From: Symbiodinium sp. CCMP2592
Lineage: Eukaryota; Sar; Dinophyceae; Suessiales; Symbiodiniaceae
Reading direction: 5' to 3'
Length of the DNA stretch: 64,000 nt
NCBI GenBank assembly: GCA_905221615.1
Contig: CAJNDT010000313.1
Location: 1,178,001-1,242,000, forward strand
Position 1 is the stretch's first letter. Each line of letters begins with the position of its first letter. The notes under the pieces were generated by a model. The model saw only the letters and a list, made by a program, of their open reading frames with translations, did no database searches and was not told where the DNA came from. Positions 1 through 9,578 of the stretch are shown piece after piece. The translations under genes were made by a program, and so were the position numbers.

Positions 1-117
1 GGAAAAAGGATCGAAGGAAGAAAAGAAAGAAACACAGCAAGAAGGGAGGAAGGGAAGGAATGAAGGAAGCAAGGACGAAAAGAAAGAAGGAAGAAAGGAG
101 GGTCGGTAGTATGTCAG
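1..117. repeat. GGAA-rich dispersed repeat, copy 1
   Basis: Purine-rich G/A sequence that matches 2161-2277 with only two mismatches over 117 bases. Similarity stops abruptly after the shared ATGTCAG. The left end is cut by the window edge, so the unit may be longer. Confidence 0.85.
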
Positions 118-1829
118 TATATAAACTAAATATAGAGTATATACATATATATATATATATATATGGTCACCCCCCCCCCAAGATCTACATCCGCCTCTTC
201 CACACAGTTCCACAGGTTGCTTCTCTACATTGGTCGACTACTCATATATGCCGAAAGCACCGTAAATTCCGATACAATTGTGCTTTACTCCATGTGCATG
301 CAAACAGTACTGCTACAAGTCGCGGGTTTGATATGTGTAAAAGTCTGGCGCCGAATTTCGGCAGCAGATTTATGGTAGTTTATATGTTGGAGAGGCTGAA
401 ATGCTGGAGGGCGTGCTATTTTTGTTCAGGTAGTACTGAGAAACCTCGTGTTTTTTGCGTTTTATGGTGTGTTATTTAACGACATTCCTCTAATAATAAA
501 AATACTATTGTCTTTCTTGCGAGAACGTCTGTGTGCGTGGGCCATCTCTTTCCCGCTGCTCGTGAGCGTCCGATTCTGATGCGGCCTCATAGCTCTAGCA
601 TTTGATTTATGAGTTACGAAACACAAAGAGCTACTTTCATGTCCTGTCCGTTATACACGGAGGAAGTCGAATATACGGGCGCATTTATTTTTGAAGCAAT
701 ACTCCAATAGTTGTTCTTTGCCTCATAAAAAATGGGAAAGGCCCCCTGGAGTTGGAAAGTTCATGTGCATATGCGGGCGCACAAGAAGGCTCGTCTACAG
801 CAATAAGTAAGAGAGCTCTTGCAACCTTCCAAACATGGAGCAGGACTAATTACGACTGGCTGCATTGATACGTATCAATCACAAGGCAGGGGCTCCTTAA
901 CCTTGTAAAACACAGTAAAATGGCACTTCATGGAGGGCCATGAGTTTTCATTCGGTTAACTCTTATTAATGATGCTGTCCTATACCCCGCAGAAGATGCC
1001 GATCGCTATGTCCATGGCTGTTTCTCTAATTGCTGTCATAGAACGTAGCGGAAAAAGTAGCTCTCTTCAATCTTCAAGCGACACTCCCCAGATGTGATCA
1101 AGAAACAAAGAGAAGCTTGCTTACTGGTATCTTTTATTAAACGGGCAAGAGGCATAAGACTTGTATCGGTTTCTACACCTCCTTCACATCCTGACAAAGC
1201 GATACCGGTCCTTCTGTATGTGACTGTGATTTAAACGCTGTCATAGTTCGTATCACAACATGAAAAAGAGCTCTCTTCAGTCTTCAAAAACTACAGGTGA
1301 CATCGTAGAATTCTCTTCTGGGTTAGCAGGAATCTTCATGTCTCTTGCTTGATAGGTATGAGGATGTCTCATAGGAAACCGAATAGGAAGTCTCCATTGT
1401 TTCTGATGATAGCAAGATGCAAACAGTTTCCCACAGTCTTCAACATGAAATGAATTAAGTTCTAGATAGGCTTGCGCTGCTACAGTGATGGATCTGTAGG
1501 CGGTGCAGCTTGCCGAAGAATGGCCAAAACCATTTTCGAGAAAGCTCAGGTACTGGAGCCAGTGCTGCTGGTGCCATAGATCTACCAACCAACGAAAACA
1601 TATATGAAATAAACTCTGCAACGACTAGGCCTTTTTCATACTTACCTAACAAGAGCAATGAAAACCGTTGTTGTTCCAGAAGACACATAAATCATTACTT
1701 TTAGTCCTTGACAACGGTTGAAAGCACACAATTATCTTGTGATGCAATATATCCTGTCCTGGACATCAGAAAACACTGTGATGCTCAAAAAACTTCCAAA
1801 ATTTCCAGCCTTGAAACTCACGAAACACT
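118..1829. other. No gene recognised; (TA)n and a diverged 200-bp-spaced repeat
   Basis: A (TA)n run lies at about 139-164. Sequences near 1034-1085 and 1239-1290 resemble each other (both contain CTGTCATAG and, later, CTCTCTTCA), which suggests a decayed duplication. Open frames here are short, have no recognisable domain and no plausible splice partners, so I call no gene. Confidence 0.6.
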
Positions 1830-2160
1830 GTATTGTTTTTTTTTGTGATTTTTTTTGTTTTTCGCTTTTGCTTATTCGGCTTTTGGGCGTTGGCCTGTTG
1901 TTTTCTGCCTTTGCTTTTTACTGGTTTTGCTTTTTGCTTTTGCTTTCTGCTTCTCGGCTTTTTGGCTTTCCTTGCTGGTTTGTTGTCGTCTTTTGGCTTC
2001 TTGGTTTATGGGATTTCCTTCCTGGTTTGCTGTCTTGTTGGCCTTCTTTGCGTCAACACTAGTTGGCTTCCTGGCTTCACGACCTGGCCTGGCCTCCTGA
2101 CTTCTTCACAAGAAGGCAAGGACACAAGGAAGGAAGGAAGGAAGGAAGGAAAGGAAGCAA
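1830..2160. other. Low-complexity T/C-rich then GGAA-rich stretch
   Basis: Dominated by TTTTGC/CTTTTGG-like words up to about 2040, then shifting to GGAAGG-type repeats. Open frames on both strands translate to biased Phe/Leu or Lys/Gly runs typical of simple sequence, so none is called. Confidence 0.6.
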
Positions 2161-2277
2161 GGAAAAAGGATCGAAGGAAGAAAAGAAAGAAACAAAGCAA
2201 GAAGGGAGGAAAGGAAGGAATGAAGGAAGCAAGGACGAAAAGAAAGAAGGAAGAAAGGAGGGTCGGTAGTATGTCAG
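2161..2277. repeat. GGAA-rich dispersed repeat, copy 2
   Basis: Direct-orientation partner of 1-117. It continues leftwards into GGAA microsatellite (about 2120-2160), which suggests the complete unit includes that microsatellite. Beyond 2277 the two loci are unrelated. Confidence 0.85.
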
Positions 2278-2768
2278 GGGGGCAGAGTCCTTAAAATTTT
2301 GGGATTTTTTTGAGCAGTACAGTGTTTCGTGCGTTGCAAGGGTTGGAAAAGTTGATTTTTTTGAGCATTACATGTTTTGTGCGGTTGAACCTTACCTCGT
2401 CCGGGTGGATTTCCATGGCTTCGTGTGCGGCAAGATTTCAATAGGCTTGGAGTCACACTTGATTGTGCACAGGTGCGCACTTATCACATATCGCATGTCC
2501 CTCTTCACTAGACCCTCCCATAAACACTCACTGGCTCAAGATTTCGGCTGTGGGAGAACGAGACGGACCAGGCGGTTTGGGTTTTAGGACCAGCATCACC
2601 AGGTTTGGGGGCGGACAAGACACGCGCATCATGAGCATCAGCGGTGCTGCTTGGCAGTGCAATAACTGGAGCCGCTACCCCATGACCTCGTTGTTGAGTG
2701 GTGCATTAAGCAAATTCATTTCTTTTTGACCATGATCAATCTCACAGACCATTTCTAACCAGGCGGAT
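2278..2768. other. No feature recognised
   Basis: Ordinary mixed sequence with no credible coding frame, splice pattern or repeat that I can support. Confidence 0.5.
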
Positions 2769-3035
2769 GCACATATACATATCTGTCGAAAAGACGCTAT
2801 TCCTTGTGCGCGCCGGCTCACCTTGCAGGTATCTGACTGGAATTTCAAGTACTTGACCGGAGTAGAGGAGTATAGATGCATACACATATGCACATATACA
2901 TATCTGTTTTTTAATCCGCTATTCCTTGTAAGTGCCGGCTCACCTTTCAGGTGTCTGACCGGAGTAGAGGTATATAGACGCATACACACAGGCACATCTA
3001 CATATCTATTCTGTTTGCCGCTATTCCTTGTGTTG
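2769..3035. repeat. Degenerate tandem repeat, about 2.3 units of 100-120 bp
   Basis: Three successive starts of the word GCACATATACATATCTGT or close variants (near 2769, 2890 and 2992). Each is followed by CGCTATTCCTTGT, and in the first two units then by GCCGGCTCACCTT. Spacing is about 121 and 102 bases. Confidence 0.75.
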
Positions 3036-3164
3036 CTGCTGCTTTGTGCTTATTGACTTTCCTTATATATTTCTTCCCTTTGTTTCCTCGAGTTCTTGGT
3101 TGCTTGCTTGTTTGTTCGTTTGCTTGCGTTTTTGCCTTCTTCTTTTTTGGCGCCCTTGCCTTCT

Positions 3165-3525
3165 TCTTCCCTTCCTCCCTGCTTTCCTTTCCCCCCATTT
3201 CCTCCCTTTCTCTCGCTCTCCCTCTTCCTCTTTCCCTCTCCCTCGCCCTCGCCCTCGCCGCCTCTCCCTCTGCCTCTCCCTCTCCCTTTGCCTCTCCCTC
3301 TCCCTCTTCCCTCTTCCCTCTTCCCTCTTCCCTCTCCCCTCTCCCCTCTCCCCTCTCCCCTCTCCCATCTCCCCTCTCCCTCTCCCTCTCCTTCTCCCTC
3401 TCCCTCCCCGTCCTCCCTCCCCCTTCCACCCCCCTCCCTCCCCCTCCCTCCCTCCCTCCCCTCCCTCCCCTCCCTCCCTCCCCTCCCCCCTCCCTCCCTC
3501 CCTCCCTCCCTGCCCCCCCTTTCCC
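3165..3525. repeat. Polypyrimidine (CTCCCT)n tract, about 360 bp
   Basis: Almost pure C/T on the plus strand for about 360 bases, moving from CTCCCT to TTCCCTC to CCCTCCCT units. All six frames are open across much of it simply because no stop can form. Such tracts can adopt triplex (H-DNA); that is general knowledge, not shown here. Confidence 0.9.
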
Positions 3526-3589
3526 AAGCAAAAGCTAAAAACAAAAAAAATTCCCCAAATAAAACAAAAAAAATTCCTCAAATAATTCC

Positions 3590-4429
3590 GGACCCGAGAA
3601 TTCCCCCTGGCGAGTTCAAGTGTAGTGCCTTTCAAGGTCTGAACCTGTACCCGTTGCTGCGACTTTTCTTGCTCAGTCTTGCAACAGGAAGCATTCCAGA
3701 TTTACTGGCAAAGGCGATGACCAGTTGTTTGAATTTGTTTCTCGTCCTGGATCTCTTGCTTAAAGGGAACCGGGGAGAGCAGGTGCCACCAGACGATTTG
3801 GAGGCCGCCATCCTCAAACACTGCCGGGCATTTCTCAGTGCATATGGCTCCGAGCATGTTGTGCCTAAATTCCACTATAGCCTGCACCTTGGCGCTTTTG
3901 CTCGAAAGAAACCGCTGATTTCCTGCTTCACTCACGAAAGAAAGCATCGCCAAATCAAACAGCTGGCAAACGAGATTCACAACCCTGGAGACTGGTTTGA
4001 GAAATCCGTCTTCAGAGACGTGTGGGGCGAAGTGATCCTGCAGATGCAAGCGGACTCTTTCAGTCTGCAGCCCCATCTGCTGTCACCCAAGAAAGCTACG
4101 ATCTCTTTGCAGGCCATGTTGAATGCAAACTTCGGCGATCGAGCATGCGGTGCGACTTTTTCCTTTCAGGCCGTTTGCAGGCCGGGCCAGAGCTGCGAGA
4201 AAGGTGATCTCGTGCTGCTTTCTTCTGGTGATGTGGTCCAAGTGTGGCTGCATTGCCGCCTGTATGACGGGACATGTGCACTTTGTGTAGCATTCTGAAG
4301 CCTCTGGGTAAGAATCGCTTCCTCCTGGACGATTCCACGGCTCGGTTTATTCCGAGTGTCCACATCCAGAGGGCATGCTACTATAAGAAGTGTCCCAAGG
4401 ATGGCGAGGTCATGGTCACTCCTGCCTAA
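3590..4429 (+). pseudogene. Transposase-like protein fragment
   Basis: The plus-strand frame encodes a protein with the signature KFHYSLHL followed by ISCFTHERKHRQIKQLA. This type of 'PKxHxxLH ... ExKH' segment occurs in Tnp2/CACTA-like and related transposase-derived proteins; the family assignment is from memory. The first frame stops at 4298. The downstream frame (from about 4290, with residues SILKPLGKNRF) continues the protein to a stop at 4427-4429, so a small indel in a TGTG run near 4285 probably separates them. No start codon is convincing, and the 5' side abuts the polypyrimidine tract and an A-rich run. A second member of this broad class lies on the minus strand at 9579-11326. Confidence 0.55.
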
Positions 4430-4685
4430 GAAAAAATCTGCATGGCGAGCTTGAAGCCCTGCCTGCGAGTCTATTGAGATTGTGCATACACACTCACAGT
4501 TATATGCACTCATATATAGAAACACCTCGACATAACTCCGACACATAACTCCGCTATGTGTACTTAGCTAACTACACTACTCTACATATCGTAAGTGTAA
4601 TTATGACACTTTCCTAACTACATATACCTAACCTCGACAAGCCTGCTATTTATATACTAAGTGTGCTACTTGTTTAATAACCACC

Positions 4686-5120
4686 TTGATCATCGAAGTA
4701 CCCCCAGAGGCGGCAGAGCTAGAGGTTCCAGAGGAACCGGTCGAGCTCGATGAGCCGCTAGTGGCGGGGAGCAGCTCCGAGGCTTCTGCGGAGGTCGTGG
4801 AACGGCCTGCTAAGAAGCAGGCCAGGGTTCCTGACCGCAGCCAGGGTAGCTATGTGATCGTAGAGGTCCCGGGTGCCATCTTCCGCCTGCACAAGGCAGG
4901 CGCTACAGGGTGTTGGATGGGAAAGTGGCGTGCTTTCCGCAACGCTAGGGTTCTTGATTCGGTCCCAGAGCCGCACGAGTACACTCATGTGTGCAAGCTA
5001 TGCTGGCCGAACCAAGGGGCTATCTCCGAAGGAGACGCTAGCGAAGGTTCGCTTGCTAACTCGGAAGATGACGAGCCCCCAGGTGAACCCTCGGCAGGGT
5101 CCGCTAGCAGTCATCCTTGA
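4686..5120 (+). CDS. Acidic ORF with CxxC motif, retroelement ORF (unknown function)
   Basis: About 144 codons, open to a stop at 5118-5120; there is no convincing ATG start, so the true N-terminus is unknown. The N-terminal third is rich in Glu, Pro and Val. The middle has a YVIVEVPGAIFRLHKAG segment, and then HVCKLCWPN supplies a CxxC pair near residue 100. Leu CTA and Ala GCT codons are used so as to build GCTA words, as in the rest of the block. I do not recognise a family. By position it is the first ORF of the element. Confidence 0.4.
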   Translation: MIIEVPPEAAELEVPEEPVELDEPLVAGSSSEASAEVVERPAKKQARVPDRSQGSYVIVEVPGAIFRLHKAGATGCWMGKWRAFRNARVLDSVPEPHEYTHVCKLCWPNQGAISEGDASEGSLANSEDDEPPGEPSAGSASSHP

Positions 5121-5547
5121 GCGCAGGGCGTGCTAATCCGCCGGACTCGCGGCAGGGCTAGAAAGGCTGCTAGGTCGGTACCCTCTCTCCTCCTTCCTCT
5201 CTCTCTCCCTCCTCCTTCGCATAACGCCGCTAGAGTATATGGTGTGCTGGCGGGGGGGGAATGGGGACGCACTGGGGGGGGGTCACTTGCTGTGTGCTTG
5301 TGTTGTGTTTTGTGTGTGCCGCCAGTGTCCTGCAAGAGAGCAAGGAGCGAAGGCAGGCGCTAGGAAACCGGGGCCGGGCGACCCCTTTGCTGGCCACCCA
5401 AGAAACACAGGAGCTAGGAAAGGAGCCAGTGCTTGTGCTAGGTCCGTTTTGCAGGAAGGAGCTAGGAGCGGAGGCAGGCGCTACGAAACGAGGCGGGCTG
5501 GGCCCGCGCTAGGCAACAGGGCACACAGGAGCTAGGCGCAGGAGCCA

Positions 5548-6301
5548 GTGATTGTGCTAAACCTCCTCCCACCGCTAGCCCACGGCTTCGCAGAAATTCC
5601 TAGCGGTTTCACCCTATCCGTGCCTTGGGCGCAGCTATGGGAGGAACCGCTAATATGTTGGAACGGCGGGTTCTGTCAGCCACGGCTGGGCAGACCTGTC
5701 GCAAGACGACATCGCTATAGCTTGGACGCCGCTATGTCAGCGAGCCTTACCCAGAGGTTCGCCGCTAGCGAGGCCGCCACGGCCAAGGCGCAGCTAGCGC
5801 AGCTTGCCGCTGCTAATGCGGCCGCTAGCGCTGCCAAAGCCAAGGCCGCAAAGAGGCGGAGGCGCTGGCCGCTAAGATCGCATCAGAGGGTCGCAGCGGC
5901 CGCGCTAGAGCAGAAGAAGAAGGAAGCCGCAGAGCGGCTTGCTAAGGACGAGGAGGCTGCCGAGCGGGAGTTCCAAGAGGCGGTGGCCGCTAGCAAGTCC
6001 TCATTCTGCAGGCCGCAGCGGAGGCCGCTACCCGGGATGCGACAGCTACGGGCAGCACCGACCCCAACCCGGTGCCCGCTACCACCGTTGGAGAGAAGGT
6101 ACCGTGCCGGCCGAGTCCGCCGCTCCGAAGTTCATGGACTTGGGGCCGACAACGCCGGCGGCTACTCCCTCCTTCCCTCGCGCTACCAGCCCAAGCCGAG
6201 GCAGAGGCAAGGAGGGCGCTAAGGGGAAGCCAGCCGGGGGCAAGGGCCAGCCGGCCGCTACAATCAATGTCTTCGACTACACGTGGGGCGTGCTGGTTTG
6301 A
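5548..6301 (+). pseudogene. Ala-rich coiled-coil ORF, frameshifted
   Basis: The frame from 5548 encodes an Ala/Lys-rich helix (SLTQRFAASEAATAKAQLAQ and further AAxKA repeats, then EAAERLAKDEEAAEREF), consistent with a coiled coil. Around 5940-6060 sense passes to another frame, which encodes a Pro/Gly/Lys-rich segment ending INVFDYTWGVLV at 6301. Function unknown; a structural gag-like role is inference. Confidence 0.35.
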
Positions 6302-6608
6302 CCCTGGAACTGCTACGCCGAGAGCTGCAGCAGGATCCGCCAGGCTAAGGGGACACCGGTGAGTGTCGCGCTGAAGGGCCGGGCCAGACCGCCTGCCGAA
6401 AGGCAAAGGCTTTTGGTATGTCGAGCTATCGTGGTCCAGTATCGACCGCGATCTCTGGCCGCTAGGTTCGTGGGACCAGCGCTATGAAAAGGGGAAGGGC
6501 AAGGGGCCCAACCCCCGCTATGGAAAAGGTGACGATGGCGCGCTAGTCAAGAACGCTATCCACCATGGAGAGCACCTCTACTCGCTAGGCAGAGAGGATG
6601 CCTCGCTA

Positions 6609-6881
6609 ATGTGTCGCTATGCCCATCCGCTGGAGGGCACCCCCGAGCTGCTAGCCATGCTGTTGCCCAGCTGCTATACCCAGTACCAGCCTGGGCGCTG
6701 TCGCTACTCCCTGGGCCACTGGGACGTTAACGCCTGCATCTTCAGGTGCGCGACTGCCTGCGAGATCTGCACGCCGCACGCCTGTAATAGGCGTATGTGG
6801 TTTAAGGTAGATGACCACGCTAGTCACTGTTGTGACGGGTGTAAGAAGTGGAGCCGCGGGGAAGACTGGGGCGGCCGCTAA
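6609..6881 (+). CDS. Cys/His-rich ORF (zinc-binding-like)
   Basis: A 90-residue frame rich in Cys and His: MCRYAHP near the start, then CxxC-type pairs (CEIC, CCDGC) with interspersed His. It lies between the Ala-rich ORF and the gag-like ORF in the same GCTA-rich block. It may be part of a longer polyprotein broken by stops. No family recognised; zinc binding is inferred from the Cys/His spacing only. Confidence 0.35.
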   Translation: MCRYAHPLEGTPELLAMLLPSCYTQYQPGRCRYSLGHWDVNACIFRCATACEICTPHACNRRMWFKVDDHASHCCDGCKKWSRGEDWGGR

Positions 6882-7284
6882 AAGTGGCCCCGGCCTCGCT
6901 ACTGGCCCCGGCCTCGCTATTTTCAAGATGCACAGCGGCTACCCTTGCAGCGCCCTCTGCTGCCGACCGCTAGCCGCAGCAAAAGGTGGGAACTGCGCTC
7001 GCTACACGGCTAGGTGCAGGCAGCAGTCCACGCTACACACATGTCGGCAGCCAGACAGAAGGGAAGGGCTAGAGCGAGAGAGAGTGTTGAGAGCTACAGG
7101 GGGGGGGCCGGGGTCGATGGGGCTGCTATGGCCGTCTGCGACTGCAGTGCCTTTTCAGCGAATTCATCGACTGGCCCCTCAGACACTGTCACGCTACAGG
7201 CTTTTCCCTAAGTGCTAGCAGGAACAATTAACATTTTCTAGGCTATTTCATTTAGCGCTGTAAGCCTCGACCGTGCCTGCTACC

Positions 7285-8103
7285 ATGGCAGAGGCAGAGG
7301 CTCTAGCAAAGAAGCTAGCCCTCGGAAGCAGCGAACTTCGTTTCCTGCTAGTGCAACACAAAGTCTCGGATGCTATCCAATCCGAGCTCTTTTCCAACGG
7401 TATCGATACCGTCGCTAAGTTCGCAGCCTCAGCTACGGACGAAGCGGACCTCAAAGGTGGTGCCAGGGCTCCGACGCCCTCTGGGCCGGAGCAGCTACGG
7501 CTGCGGCTCACGGTTCTCCAGAACACGCTAATCATGATCCAGCTAAGGCACCCCAATCGGGAGGAGCTACAGGATGTCACCATGGCCCTCTTCGAGCGCT
7601 ACAAAGACTATCTCCTTGGAGACTATTGCTATGGTCTCCGATCCAGCGCCGACTCGGGGTCGCTTGTGCCCCCGTGGCCCCTGGTGCTCAGCTACGAGCA
7701 CGCTATCCGCAAGCACGCCGGCTATTCCTTCGGCGCCGCGCTGGTCCATGCCTACAAGGACGCTAGTGTGAAGGAACGGCACTTTACCACGCCGCTGGCC
7801 CTCCACGCTAAAAGGCCGCAGCCGTGGAATTGGACAGAGGAGCGGCCCGCTAAAACGCCCAAAGGCAAGGGCAAGGGCAAGGACGCCCCCCCCAAAGGGG
7901 GCAAGGCTAAGAAGAGCTTGGGGGCCGATCGCACCCCCCAGGCAAAGCTCATTTGCTTCCGCTACAACGCCAAGGGGTGCAAGAATGGCAGCAAATGCCA
8001 CTTCGAGCACGTCTGCTCGCTATGCTTCGGAAAGCATCCCGCTACCCAGTGCCCCACGCGCAAGCAGAACGAGGCCGCTAAGGAGGACAAGCCCTCCAAC
8101 TGA
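7285..8103 (+). CDS. Gag-like protein with CCCH zinc finger
   Basis: ATG at 7285 opens a 272-residue frame. The N-terminal two-thirds is helical with no recognised motif. A Lys/Gly-rich basic linker (KGKGKGKD) follows, and then a C-x7-C-x5-C-x3-H finger in ICFRYNAKGCKNGSKCHFEH, followed by VCSLCFGKHPATQCP, a second Cys/His group. This arrangement (basic linker, CCCH finger, Cys-knuckle) resembles gag-like ORFs of dinoflagellate DIRS-type elements as I remember them. It stops at 8101-8103, but the same frame stays sensible for about 90 bases beyond, so the TGA may be a nonsense mutation before the methyltransferase-like part. Confidence 0.55.
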   Translation: MAEAEALAKKLALGSSELRFLLVQHKVSDAIQSELFSNGIDTVAKFAASATDEADLKGGARAPTPSGPEQLRLRLTVLQNTLIMIQLRHPNREELQDVTMALFERYKDYLLGDYCYGLRSSADSGSLVPPWPLVLSYEHAIRKHAGYSFGAALVHAYKDASVKERHFTTPLALHAKRPQPWNWTEERPAKTPKGKGKGKDAPPKGGKAKKSLGADRTPQAKLICFRYNAKGCKNGSKCHFEHVCSLCFGKHPATQCPTRKQNEAAKEDKPSN

Positions 8104-8194
8104 CCCGCTATTCCAGTGGAACCCTCAGCGCCTGAGGTGGTGGCTACGCGGACGCCAACGGCCGCTACGCCGACAAAGCCGCCAAGGGTACCTC

Positions 8195-8917
8195 TTTTCA
8201 GGGGTCTCCCGTCGGCTAGATGTGGCCCAGTGCCTGCATCAGCTAGCCGGGGAGCTGGGTCTTGACGTTAGGGTGGAGTGTGTGGACTTGGTCCGACACG
8301 CTAAGTACGATCTCAGCTCGCCCAAGATCCGCCAAAGCTACCTGGACCGCATCGCTAACAAGGAGTTCGACGCTGTCTTGCTGTCGCCGCCTTGCGCTAG
8401 CTTTTCCAGAGCGCCCTGGGCCAATTTCAATGGCCCTCGCCCGGTGCGCAGCTACGAGTTTCCGCGAGGCCTGGAAACGCTAACCCCAGCAGAGCGTGAT
8501 CGAGCTATTTTGGGCAACATCTTTGCCGACTTCAGCTTCGAGGTCGCTACCCTGGTCGCAGAGGGGGCAGCTACCTTTCTGGCTATGGAGCAACCTGAGG
8601 ACCTTGGCGCTCTTGCTAAAGGTCCCCACCAAGGCGCACGGCCGGCCTCCATATGTGGCAGAGCCGACCTTCTGCACAAGGGGCTACGGACAGTGGCTTT
8701 TCACCAGGCTAGCTTCGGCACGCCCTATGCTAAGCCGACCCGGCTGCTACTCAAGTGCTCTTCAGCTATGCCGGACTTTGTTCATGAAGGACCGCCGTGC
8801 TATGATGAAAAGGGCCGCTATACTGGACCGCTGCCTTCTGCTGCTGCCATGGGACACATGTTCAAGCACGCTGCTAATGGCCCCCTGCCCGCTACCCGAG
8901 ACCTTCCCGACCTGTGA
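8195..8917 (+). pseudogene. Cytosine-methyltransferase-like domain of retroelement
   Basis: The frame shows motifs ordered as in C5-cytosine methyltransferases: LFSG (motif I-like, residues 1-10), an acidic VECVDL (motif II-like), LSPPCASFSR (motif IV-like, candidate catalytic Cys) and MEQPEDLG (motif VI-like ENV/EQP). It ends with AFHQASFGTPYAKPTRLLL. It lies in a different frame from the upstream gag-like ORF, so a frameshift near 8195 and the TGA at 8101 separate them. A similar but diverged arrangement occurs in the tyrosine-recombinase element at 33200-33600. Whether it is catalytically active cannot be told. The motif match is by eye. Confidence 0.5.
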
Positions 8918-8989
8918 GCCGGAGGGACCGCGAGTGCTAGGAGGTTCGGGCCCACCGAGATCCTGCCAACAGCTAGGAGGAAACAAGAG

Positions 8990-9257
8990 CTACCACGACG
9001 GTGGGGGTCTCTGTTCACCGGGCCGCTGGACCCACGCTACCCGCAGCTATGCAGAGGGCCCTAACTGGGACTGGCTACGGGAAAAGATGATGGAGGCTAT
9101 CCTCGCCAAGGTCGGTTCGGAAGAGGAGCTAGAGAAGGAGGCCTTCCGGATGGCTGCTGGAGGTGCTAAGGGATGTTCCCTGGCTAGCTCCGAAGAGCTC
9201 CAAGAGACGCTACGCCAGATCTGGAAGGAGTGGCTGGAAGCTAACGATCTACCCTGA
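8990..9257 (+). pseudogene. C-terminal ORF of GCTA element
   Basis: A frame (offset from the methyltransferase-like one) encoding DGGGLCSPGRW and then a helical acidic tail with NWDWLREKMMEAILAK, ending at a stop at 9255-9257. It is probably the frameshifted C-terminus of the same polyprotein. GCTA words continue to 9238 and then cease. Confidence 0.4.
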
Positions 9258-9578
9258 AGCTCCAATAAGCTTTAAATAAGGTGACGTGCTTAAGTTTCCT
9301 TATCAGGCGTAAACCTCATGCTTATATACAGCTTTAAACTCTTTTTAAAGCTTATAACCTTTATTTAAACATTATAAAAGGTGTTTTAATGAAAATTTAA
9401 AGCTTTCAGCTTTAAACAAGCATGAAAAGTACGTCTCTTAATTAAGGCTGACAGCTTTCAATTAAAACAACAAGTTTGACAGATATTGCTGGAGGCAGGC
9501 TCCAGAAAATTGCCGTTAACCCTATCCTAAATCCTAGAATCAAGCAAAGCATGCAGTCGATCACTCGCTCGATCATTT
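9258..9578. other. AT-rich border of GCTA element
   Basis: AT-rich sequence with repeated AAGCTTTAAA-like words and TTAATTAAGGCTGACAG at 9438-9454. That 17-mer occurs in inverted orientation at 37061-37077, next to the second GCTA block. No coding frame. Confidence 0.55.

Larger units (their letters stand above)
4550..9257 (+). mobile_element. GCTA-saturated decayed retroelement
   Basis: From about 4550 the word GCTA appears on the plus strand roughly every 25-40 bases, across coding and apparently non-coding sequence, and ends abruptly at about 9240. The strand bias follows the coding strand. The block carries, in order, short acidic and Ala-rich ORFs, a Cys-rich ORF, a gag-like ORF with a CCCH zinc finger, and a methyltransferase-like ORF, separated by stops and frameshifts. 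It lacks a reverse transcriptase here. A second GCTA-rich block at 37131-37600 carries a retroelement RNase H, so both probably derive from one family, perhaps DIRS-like. The left border (about 4550) sits in AT-rich sequence. The right border is followed by AT-rich sequence rich in AAGCTTTAAA words. Confidence 0.65.

Noticed and set aside
2998..3640. Several 160-190-codon open frames on both strands
   Set aside because: They lie in the polypyrimidine tract, which cannot form stop codons; the translations are Pro/Ser/Leu or Gly/Arg/Glu low complexity.
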